DNA from: Planctomycetota bacterium
GTDB lineage: Bacteria > Planctomycetota > Phycisphaerae > UBA1845 > UTPLA1
Direction: 5' to 3'
Length of the DNA: 11,665 bases
Assembly (NCBI GenBank): GCA_027295245.1
Contig: JAPULF010000212.1
Coordinates: 1-11,665, forward strand
The translations under genes were made by a program, and so were the position numbers. Under the pieces are notes generated by a model that saw nothing but the letters and a program-made list of their open reading frames with translations, did not search any database and was not told the DNA's origin. This document shows, one piece after another, positions 1 through 6,019 of this stretch. The first letter of the stretch is position 1, and each line of letters opens with the position of its first letter.

Positions 1-111
1 TTTCATCCGCGAGTGCCCAATCCACCGCGAGGCGGCAACGAGGCCAATCGCCGCGTGGAGATATTTCTTGTCGGCGGTCGCGATTCGATCGGGACGATGA
101 ACACGGGTTGA
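1..111 (+). CDS. OmpA/MotB-family protein, C-terminal end only (partial)
   Basis: Reading frame 1 is open from the window edge to a TGA at 109-111 and gives the last 36 residues of a protein that starts outside the window. The segment NEANRRVEIFLVGG matches the end of the OmpA-like peptidoglycan-binding domain, where a conserved NRRVEI motif forms part of the last strand. Proteins with this domain (OmpA, Pal, MotB) bind peptidoglycan outside the inner membrane and anchor an outer-membrane protein, lipoprotein or flagellar stator to the wall. The rest of the protein is not visible, so I cannot say which class it belongs to. A strong terminator at 153-182 closes this transcription unit. Confidence 0.75.
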   Translation, partial: FHPRVPNPPRGGNEANRRVEIFLVGGRDSIGTMNTG

Positions 112-152
112 GCGGCGCGGCGGTTCGCTCGCCAATGCATCAGACAGAACAG

Positions 153-182
153 CGCCCGGCGGTCGTCGCCGGGCGTTTTTTT
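153..182 (+). terminator. Rho-independent terminator after the OmpA-like gene
   Basis: A perfect 9-bp GC-rich stem (CGCCCGGCG at 153-161 pairing with CGCCGGGCG at 167-175) has a 5-nt loop (GTCGT) and is followed directly by seven T residues (176-182). It lies 41 bp past the stop of the OmpA-like gene. The symporter gene converges on it from the right. On the minus strand the stem is followed only by CTGTTCTG, so it should end the rightward transcript well and the leftward one weakly at best. Confidence 0.92.
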
Positions 183-191
183 GCGCAGGTA

Positions 192-2069
192 TTAGCGTTT
201 CTTCGGTCTTGACTTGGGCTTCGTCTTCTTTTTCTTCTTGCGAGATATGTTGCGGTCGCCACGCCCTTGGGTCGCGGTTTTTGGTTCCCGGTCGCCATCG
301 GTTGGTTTGCCCAACAGGAATGCCATGCCGAAGGTCATGGCCGTGCCGATCGGAAAAAACCAGGGAAACGCGAGGTACTCGGGTTCGCCGGCCGCGTGGA
401 CGATCTCGAATCGGTGCAGAAACAGCACGGCCAGCACGCCGAATACGATGACCGCCACGCGTCGGACGTCTCCCGGGGACCGAATAAGACCTAGCGCTAA
501 TATCGTGGCCGAAGCGCCCCACACGATCCAATCGGCCAGGTCGATCGTGCTGTCCCCGAACCAAGCGACGTTGAGGTTGTGTTGCGAAACTCCGAAGATG
601 GCGACAACGGTCGTCGGCACGGCCCACACCAGTCCGGATCCGTCCCGTTTCACCGGCAACAACGCCAGCAGGAGGATGGCCAGTAGCGGGCCATAGGTGT
701 AGCTCACAAGGACAAACGCCAGATCGACCGCGTTGTCGTGCAGGTCGGCGATCGCGATACAGGCCGTCGCTACCAGGCACAAGACGGCGCCCCAAAGGAC
801 AACCAGGGCCTTGGAGAGCCCGATTTCAGACGACAGGAACTTCGCAAGAAATCGAGCTTTCCCGACGAGGGACTTCACCCGCGGGCCGATGAAAGCGCTG
901 AGTGTCGATTGAGACAGGGCGGCCAATGTCGAGTCGAGCGTCGACACGGCCGAAGCAAAGATCGCCGCGACGATCAGACCCCGGACGCCGGTCGGCAGGG
1001 CGCGCACAATGAAGATGGGAAGGACAGTGTCGTTCTTTCCGTCATACAGCGCTTGTTCGTTTGCACTAAACGGCTCGTGCTGGAAATAGACGTACATTGC
1101 GGCCCCGAGAAGCAGCATGATCACGGTAACGACCAAGCTGAGACTGCTTGCAAAAATCGCAAGCTGGGCGTCGCGTTTATTGCGACAACAGAACACTCGC
1201 TGCGCCATGACCTGATCCGTTCCGAACGCCGCCAGGCTCAGAAACGGTGTCGCCAACAGTCCGCACCAAAGCGTGTATTTTAGAGATGGGTTGGTGCCGA
1301 GGTCCCAGAGTCTGAATTTGTCCGCTGCGGCTGCTGCGTAGATCGTATCGCCGACGCCCCCCGATCCCGCGGTAATCGCGAACCCGAGCGCGAACAGTGC
1401 GCCCGTCATCAGGACTACGAACTGGATGACGTCCGTCCAGATGACGGTGGTCATGCCGCCGAGCAACGTCCATCCGACGCTGAACAAACCGATCGCCCAG
1501 ATCGACGTGACCAGATCGAAGTCGGCAACGGTGCTCAGGACCAGGGCAGTGATATAGACCCGGGCGCCTTGACCCAGGATGCCGCCGACAAGGAAGAGTC
1601 CCGTGGTGATTTTCTTGACACTGGATCCGAGCCGGCGCTCGGCGTAGTCGTAGGGACTGTAGATCTCGTGCTCGTAGTACTTCGGCACGAACCAGAACCC
1701 GATGACCAGACGTGCCAGCACGGCCCCGATCCCGAGTTGCAGATATCTGAAATCGCCGCCCTCTTGAAAGACAATGGCCGGCACGATGACGAACGTCGCG
1801 GCCGAGATTTCGGTCGCGATGATCGACCCGCAGATGGCCCACCAGGGGAGCTTGCGGCCCCCGAGGAAAAAGTCGCGGATCGTGGATTGTTTTCCGGCCA
1901 GCTTCGCGCCGATAATCGTCGTCAGCAGGAGGTATCCACCGATGACGGCCCAGTCGATGACGTTGAATGAGGGTTGACCGGCGGCCGACAGGAGCATGGG
2001 CGGATATCTTGCGCCGATCATCCAATTTTGCCAGTCGAAATCCGCCGACGGGTCTGTCGCAAGGGTCAC
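192..2069 (-). CDS. Sodium:solute symporter family (SSS, SLC5-like) transporter
   Basis: This is a polytopic inner-membrane carrier of the SSS family (TC 2.A.21), which couples solute uptake to the sodium gradient. At 625 aa it is normal to slightly long and has many hydrophobic segments from about residue 37 to 587. Family hallmarks are IDWAVIGGYLL (38-48), FFLGGRKLPWW (67-77), GGMTTVIWTDVIQ (204-216), FGTDQVMAQRVFCC (282-295) and ASAVSTLDSTLAALS (372-386), the last corresponding to the Na2-site helix (Ser376/Thr377). The substrate cannot be told from sequence. The C-terminus is extremely basic: 12 of residues 610-625 are Lys or Arg. The start is uncertain. GTG at 2069 gives the longest frame, while ATG at 2021 (residue 17) and ATG at residue 25 are alternatives, and none has a clear Shine-Dalgarno sequence. 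It is transcribed away from the pilus operon and may be regulated from the shared 2070-2410 region. Confidence 0.93.
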   Translation of the reverse strand: MTLATDPSADFDWQNWMIGARYPPMLLSAAGQPSFNVIDWAVIGGYLLLTTIIGAKLAGKQSTIRDFFLGGRKLPWWAICGSIIATEISAATFVIVPAIVFQEGGDFRYLQLGIGAVLARLVIGFWFVPKYYEHEIYSPYDYAERRLGSSVKKITTGLFLVGGILGQGARVYITALVLSTVADFDLVTSIWAIGLFSVGWTLLGGMTTVIWTDVIQFVVLMTGALFALGFAITAGSGGVGDTIYAAAAADKFRLWDLGTNPSLKYTLWCGLLATPFLSLAAFGTDQVMAQRVFCCRNKRDAQLAIFASSLSLVVTVIMLLLGAAMYVYFQHEPFSANEQALYDGKNDTVLPIFIVRALPTGVRGLIVAAIFASAVSTLDSTLAALSQSTLSAFIGPRVKSLVGKARFLAKFLSSEIGLSKALVVLWGAVLCLVATACIAIADLHDNAVDLAFVLVSYTYGPLLAILLLALLPVKRDGSGLVWAVPTTVVAIFGVSQHNLNVAWFGDSTIDLADWIVWGASATILALGLIRSPGDVRRVAVIVFGVLAVLFLHRFEIVHAAGEPEYLAFPWFFPIGTAMTFGMAFLLGKPTDGDREPKTATQGRGDRNISRKKKKKTKPKSRPKKR

Positions 2070-2107
2070 GGCCGGCGAGGCGTGGGTCGGTGGCGACGCC
2101 AGGGCCC

Positions 2108-2122
2108 GGTGTCGCCGACACC
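2108..2122. promoter_or_regulatory. Perfect inverted repeat, candidate operator for the symporter
   Basis: GGTGTC (2108-2113) and GACACC (2117-2122) are perfect inverted copies with a 3-bp spacer. The centre is about 45 bp upstream of the symporter GTG at 2069. A further GTGTCGCC copy lies 33 bp to the right (2142-2149), about three helical turns away. The arrangement fits a regulator site, but no cognate regulator is in the window. Confidence 0.35.
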
Positions 2123-2204
2123 TGGACGGGCGCTGGGATCCGTGTCGCCCGGCGGCTCGAACTTGCGGGAATCCGCGTATTTCTGCCCTCCGGCTCGAGG
2201 CCGG

Positions 2205-2233
2205 TTGACTGGGAATCCAGGGCGGAGTAAAGT
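2205..2233 (+). promoter_or_regulatory. Candidate sigma-70 promoter for the pilM operon
   Basis: TTGACT (2205-2210, 5 of 6 matches to the -35 consensus) is followed after exactly 17 bp by TAAAGT (2228-2233, 4 of 6 matches to TATAAT). Transcription would start near 2240 and leave a leader of about 170 nt before the pilM ATG. An inverted repeat (CCAGGGCGG 2217-2225 and CCGCCC-tc-CTGG 2253-2264) brackets the -10 box and start point, and CCGG-CTCGAGG-CCGG (2190-2204) abuts the -35 box. Confidence 0.5.
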
Positions 2234-2304
2234 ACTAATGTGACATGAATTGCCGCCCTCCTGGTGCATCCTGGTCTCGAAGCGCGACGTTTACCCGCCC
2301 CGTC

Positions 2305-2326
2305 GGGACCTGTTCAACAGCGTCCC
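2305..2326 (+). promoter_or_regulatory. Leader RNA hairpin upstream of pilM, possible attenuator
   Basis: GGGACCTG (2305-2312) pairs with CAG-c-GTCCC (2318-2326) around a TTCAA loop, giving an 8-bp stem with one bulged C. Two further T-A pairs are possible in the loop. A run of five T residues follows at 2334-2338, but 7 nt separate it from the stem, so it is not a standard terminator. The 5'-arm octamer GACCTGTT recurs at 2391-2398, next to the pilM Shine-Dalgarno GGAG (2400-2403), so the 3' arm could pair with either copy. Confidence 0.4.
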
Positions 2327-2410
2327 TACGAGGTTTTTGAATTCCGGCAGACGAACACGCCCATGGGACCACGATCGACCGGCACCTAGAGACCTGTTTG
2401 GAGATTAGCA

Positions 2411-4543
2411 ATGGCCGCCAAACTACCGGTCTGGGGAATCGACATCGGGCAATGCTCGCTCAAGGCCCTCAAGTTGCAGGCCGGTCCGGACAAGATTGAG
2501 ACGCTGGCCTTCGACGTTGTCGAACATCCGACGATTCTTTCGCAAGACGAGGCGGAGGCCCCGGCGGCGATCAAGACGGCGATTGAGACGTTTATCTCGC
2601 GAAACGACATTCGAAACAGCCTGTTCGTGGTGTCGGTTCCCGGGCAACAGACCCTGACTCGTTTCACCAAAATGCCCCCTGTCGAGCCGAAGAAGATCCC
2701 GGACATGGTTCGCTACGAGGCGGGGCAGCAGATCCCGTTCGATATGGACGAGGTGGTCTGGGACTATCAGATATTCACGGAAGCGGATTCTCCGGATGTC
2801 GAGGTGGGGATCTTCGCCATTCGGCGCGAGTTGATCCGCAATCACCTGTCGCAGTTCACCGATTCGGGGATCGAGCCGATCATCGCGCAGGCCGGACCCA
2901 TGGCTTCCTACAATGCGGTTCGTTACGACTGCCCGCCGACCGAGGGCGAGGCGATGATCCTGTTGGACATGGGTGCCCTGGCGACCGATCTGATCGTGAT
3001 GGAGGGTAACACGATCTGGTCGCGTCCGGTTCCGATCGGCGGAAATCGTTTTACCGAGGCCCTGGTTTCCGCGTTCAAGATCTCCTTCAAAAAGGCGGAA
3101 GATCTCAAGCGAAATGCCGCTTCCACGAAGTATGCCCGACAGATCTTCCAGGCCATGCGCCCGGTCTTCGCGGACATGGTGTCGGAAGTTCAGCGGTCGA
3201 TCGGTTTCTACACATCGACGCACCGCGAGGCCAACATCAAGCGGGTGTTGGGAATGGGCAACGCCTTCAAACTGCCGGGCCTCCAGAAGTTCCTTCAGCA
3301 AAACCTTCAGATCGACGTTCAAAAGCTCTCGAAGTTCGAGAAACTCGACACAGCGGGCCACGAGAAAACGTCGGAGTTCGCCGACAACATGATGAGTTTC
3401 GGCGTGGCTTACGGGCTGGCCTTGCAAGGTCTCGGGCTTGCCAGCGTCGAATCCAGCCTCTTGCCGCCCGAAATCGCCAAGAGCCTGATTTGGAAGAAGA
3501 AGCGACCGTGGTTCGGTCTGTCGGCGGCCTGTTTGGCGCTTGCGGCCGGGTCGGTTTGGCTGAGCAATTCAATGGCTCATGGCAGCCTCGACGAAGGCAT
3601 GGGCGGCCCGAACCCGCCGCTGCCTCCGAAGCCACCGGATGTGCAGTCGGCGATGCAGGTCATCGAGAGTCCCCCGCAGGGGGTGGCGGCGCTGAAATAC
3701 GTGACGACGATTCTCGGGGCGGCCCAGATGCTCAAGGGCGAGCTGGACAAATTGCCGCCCGTTTCAGGTGACCAGACCGCCTATCTCAAGAAAATCGCCA
3801 AGCTGCCGATGAACAACCTCGTCGTCCCGCGAATCATCGATGTCATTCATCGGGCCTTTGAGGATGTCAATCCAAAGGCATTGCGGAGCATCGATTCGCC
3901 GGACGCGTACCGGGCCTATGCACGCGATCATCCGCGCGACGAACGCGGCGAGGTCTGGATCCAGGACGTGTGGATGAATTTCGCTCCGGAAGATCCGGCC
4001 TCGATGCTCGGTGAAAACCGAGGACGCAAGAGAAGGTCAACAGGCGGATGGGCCATCCGGGTCATTGGTCGGACGACCCGGCCGAATCCGGCCCAGTGGC
4101 TGGATGACAACCTGATCAAGGCCCTTGATACCCTCGGCAAGCAGCCGGATCGCGGATTCTATTTCCACGAGTTTGAAGAGTTCGGCGTCGTCCAGGTCCG
4201 GGCTCCGCGGGTGTCGAGAGCGGGCCCTGGACGCGGCGGAGATGATCGAAGGAACCAAGGCTTCGGGAGAGCCGGTCCGAGGGGCGATCGCGGGCCGGGC
4301 AGGCTTCGGCCGACTGCTCCAACACCCAAGAGTCGGAGCATCGATGAAGAGATCGAGAGGCTTCGAGGCGGCGATGGCTTGGATCTCGTGACCGGGGAGG
4401 ACGTCACCGGCGACCGGTTGTTCGAGATTCGGTTTGTTGCGTATAAGAGGAAAACGCCGAGCAAACTGATTCCCGCCCGCTGGAAAACGAAAAAGGAAGT
4501 CGGCGCGGACGATGCGGGCGCCCCGCCGTCCGGCCGAAGGTAA
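2411..4543 (+). CDS. pilM: PilM-type assembly protein fused to a PilN-like membrane/periplasmic half (GspL-like)
   Basis: The N-terminal 350 residues are a PilM actin-like ATPase domain: phosphate-1 motif WGIDIGQCSLKALKL (8-22), KMPPVEPKKIPDMVRYEA (87-104), phosphate-2 motif LLDMGALATDLIVMEG (184-199), and adenosine motif GMGNAFKLPGLQKFL (281-295). PilM is a cytoplasmic ring component of type IV pilus machines and binds the N-terminus of PilN. Here the domain runs on through SSLLPPEIAK (348-357), resembling the PilN NLLP start, a basic stretch WKKKRPW, one membrane helix (about 368-387), a proline-rich linker (401-409) and about 300 periplasmic residues. The part around 514-598 and 669-680 (VWIQDVWMNFAPE, WAIRVIGRTTR, FEIRFVAYK) resembles the PilN ferredoxin-like domain. 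A Gly/Arg-rich insert lies at 600-635. At 710 aa it is about twice the usual PilM length. The start is ATG at 2411, with GGAG 7 nt upstream. The PilM call is firm; the PilN half is inferred from layout and weak motifs. Confidence 0.88.
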   Translation: MAAKLPVWGIDIGQCSLKALKLQAGPDKIETLAFDVVEHPTILSQDEAEAPAAIKTAIETFISRNDIRNSLFVVSVPGQQTLTRFTKMPPVEPKKIPDMVRYEAGQQIPFDMDEVVWDYQIFTEADSPDVEVGIFAIRRELIRNHLSQFTDSGIEPIIAQAGPMASYNAVRYDCPPTEGEAMILLDMGALATDLIVMEGNTIWSRPVPIGGNRFTEALVSAFKISFKKAEDLKRNAASTKYARQIFQAMRPVFADMVSEVQRSIGFYTSTHREANIKRVLGMGNAFKLPGLQKFLQQNLQIDVQKLSKFEKLDTAGHEKTSEFADNMMSFGVAYGLALQGLGLASVESSLLPPEIAKSLIWKKKRPWFGLSAACLALAAGSVWLSNSMAHGSLDEGMGGPNPPLPPKPPDVQSAMQVIESPPQGVAALKYVTTILGAAQMLKGELDKLPPVSGDQTAYLKKIAKLPMNNLVVPRIIDVIHRAFEDVNPKALRSIDSPDAYRAYARDHPRDERGEVWIQDVWMNFAPEDPASMLGENRGRKRRSTGGWAIRVIGRTTRPNPAQWLDDNLIKALDTLGKQPDRGFYFHEFEEFGVVQVRAPRVSRAGPGRGGDDRRNQGFGRAGPRGDRGPGRLRPTAPTPKSRSIDEEIERLRGGDGLDLVTGEDVTGDRLFEIRFVAYKRKTPSKLIPARWKTKKEVGADDAGAPPSGRR

Positions 4544-4563
4544 TACGCGTATAGATTGAGTTT

Positions 4564-4591
4564 CCCCGGTTTGCATTGCATGCGACCGGGG
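4564..4591 (+). other. Intercistronic hairpin between pilM and the next gene
   Basis: CCCCGGT (4564-4570) and ACCGGGG (4585-4591) form a perfect 7-bp stem around a 14-nt loop that can pair further (GCA 4573-4575 with TGC 4581-4583). It is not followed by a T run, so it is unlikely to be a terminator. It lies just before the Shine-Dalgarno AGGGAG (4597-4602) of the next gene and may act in mRNA processing or translation. The upstream TTG codon at 4576 lies in its loop, which argues against using that codon as the start. Confidence 0.4.
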
Positions 4592-4611
4592 CCGATAGGG
4601 AGCGCAAGTCA

Positions 4612-5928
4612 GTGGCGTTTTTGAAGCAAAAGTGGCTATTGATCGTATTCGCCTTGGTCTGCCTCGCGTCCGTAGGCGGCACGATCTGGGGCATCATCCT
4701 GGGCGGCGCGGTCAAAGAGCGGATCGAGGCTGTCGACGGAATCAAGTCCCAGGTCGATCGGATCGGGAACGCGCCCGCCAACGACGTGACCATCGAGTAC
4801 CGGCGCACGACGAACGCACGAATTAGTCAAGAGAACGCGGAGACCGAAGACGTCGCCCTGACCGTTCAGAAAACCAATCCCTTCTATGATCCGATCGACG
4901 ATTCCGGCACACTGAGGGCCCCTCCGCGAACGCTCCTCATCAAGGACGTGTTGCCCGAACCCCGAACCAACGCACACGCCATCGGCTTTCGCACCGAGTA
5001 TATCAAGCAGTTCAGTCTGCTGCCGATCAAGCTGAACGCACGGGATTGTCCGACGCGGGAAGAGGTTCAGCGCGAGGAACCGTTCCTGGCTTCGGGGAAC
5101 CCCGAAGAGGCCAAGAAGAAATGGACCCCATGGTCGCCGGAAATCTGGGCCGGGATCGGCGAGGTGGAGGTGTCCGACGAGGAGCGCACGCCCCTCGACA
5201 TCCTGCGCGACTTCGCGCCCGCCGTGGCGGCGTACAAGCGGGCGCTGGGGATTTCGATGTACCTTTCGAACGGCGCGTTCGGGGAGCACCACCTGGTCAA
5301 CAATGACAATGCCCCGTCCGACGTGGATATCTGGCAGGCCCAGATGTCACTGTGGATTCAGCAGGACATCGCGACCGCCCTGGCGCGGTGCAACGAGAAA
5401 CGGGCCCAATCACTGCGGGCCGCGGGAAAGCCGACGTGGGTGGCGCATATGCCGGTGAAACACCTGAAATCGCTGGCGATCGCGAACCAACTCGGCAGCG
5501 AGAACGGACCCGGCGGCGGGTCTAACACGCCCATGGACCCCGGGTTCGCAAATTCGATGACCCGTATCAACAACAACAACGACCTGTTTGTGGTGCCACT
5601 GCAGTTGCAATTGGTGGTCGAGGCCGCGGCTCTGCCCAGCGTCTTGGAAGAGTTGTGCAGCGTGGGCTTCTACACACCCACCAACATCAAATACAAGAGC
5701 ATCGCTCCGAATCCGACGCAGGTTACTTACATCTACGGATCCGATCCCGCGCTCGACGTGATTCTCGACCTGGAGTCCTACTTCTTCTTCAAGGTCTACG
5801 GCGGCTGGATACCAAAGGACCTTGCGGAGCAAAAGGTGCTTCAGACCCCGAATTGCTTGATCGAAGGCGCCACCGGCCGCAGTGGTTTTGGAGGCCGCGG
5901 CCGCAGCCGCGGGCGGGGAAGAGGCTAG
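4612..5928 (+). CDS. Single-pass membrane protein of the pilus operon, possible PilO-like
   Basis: I do not recognise a named family with certainty. A short basic N-terminus (FLKQKW) is followed by one membrane helix (about 9-30) and then a long, presumably periplasmic region of about 400 residues. The predicted topology and gene order fit PilN/PilO or GspM subunits. The C-terminal part has DLFVVPLQLQLVVEAAALPS (324-343) and continues to about 362 with SVLEELCS and NIKYKSIAP, resembling the beta-alpha-beta pattern of the PilO ferredoxin-like domain; a further strand, LDVILDLESYFFFKVYG, follows at 381-397. The protein ends in a Gly/Arg-rich tail (421-438). I chose GTG at 4612, which follows AGGGAG (4597-4602) at 9 nt and places the helix at the N-terminus; a TTG at 4576 would add 12 residues but lies in a hairpin loop. 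At 438 aa it is about twice the length of a typical PilO. Confidence 0.75.
   Translation: MAFLKQKWLLIVFALVCLASVGGTIWGIILGGAVKERIEAVDGIKSQVDRIGNAPANDVTIEYRRTTNARISQENAETEDVALTVQKTNPFYDPIDDSGTLRAPPRTLLIKDVLPEPRTNAHAIGFRTEYIKQFSLLPIKLNARDCPTREEVQREEPFLASGNPEEAKKKWTPWSPEIWAGIGEVEVSDEERTPLDILRDFAPAVAAYKRALGISMYLSNGAFGEHHLVNNDNAPSDVDIWQAQMSLWIQQDIATALARCNEKRAQSLRAAGKPTWVAHMPVKHLKSLAIANQLGSENGPGGGSNTPMDPGFANSMTRINNNNDLFVVPLQLQLVVEAAALPSVLEELCSVGFYTPTNIKYKSIAPNPTQVTYIYGSDPALDVILDLESYFFFKVYGGWIPKDLAEQKVLQTPNCLIEGATGRSGFGGRGRSRGRGRG
5895..5912 (+). other. Strong GC hairpin at the 3' end of the PilO-like gene
   Basis: CCGCGGC (5895-5901) and GCCGCGG (5906-5912) form a perfect 7-bp all-GC stem with a 4-nt loop (CGCA), 13 nt before the stop codon. 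It falls in codons for the Gly/Arg tail, so coding bias could explain it. A second, long-range pair, ATTCCGGT (5934-5941) with ACCGGAAT (5987-5994), follows in the 91-bp gap before the next gene. Confidence 0.35.
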
Positions 5929-6019
5929 GTACGATTCCGGTCGATCGAATAGCCGCGGCGGGATGTGGACACGCTGCACCAGCCCAACCGGAATGAGAAG
6001 CAAGATGGGAGCCTGACGC

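Larger units (their letters stand above)
2070..2410. other. Divergent intergenic control region (symporter / pilM)
   Basis: This 341-bp gap separates the leftward symporter from the rightward pilM operon and holds no convincing gene. It contains a perfect dyad GGTGTC-GCC-GACACC (2108-2122), two copies of GTGTCGCC (2109-2116, 2142-2149), two copies of CGGCTCGA (2153-2160, 2191-2198), a candidate rightward promoter (2205-2233), and a leader hairpin (2305-2326). I found no confident promoter for the symporter. Confidence 0.6.

Noticed and set aside
1177..2121. Minus-strand frame of 314 codons overlapping the symporter start
   Set aside because: It is in another frame of the symporter gene and its translation is Arg/His-rich with no membrane or domain pattern, while the symporter frame shows clear SSS motifs.
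2245..2340. 31-codon ATG frame just after the candidate pilM promoter start point
   Set aside because: It has no ribosome binding site and an unremarkable Arg/Thr/Ser-rich translation, and it crosses the leader hairpin. A leader peptide cannot be excluded but is not supported.
2423..3427. Long minus-strand open frame (334 codons) opposite pilM
   Set aside because: It lies wholly opposite well-supported PilM motifs, and its translation is rich in Arg, His, Asp and Leu without domain character, as expected from the complement of GC-rich coding DNA.
4576..4611. TTG start at 4576 for the PilO-like protein
   Set aside because: The GTG at 4612 has AGGGAG at 9 nt and puts the membrane helix at the N-terminus, whereas the TTG lies in a hairpin loop and lacks a ribosome binding site.
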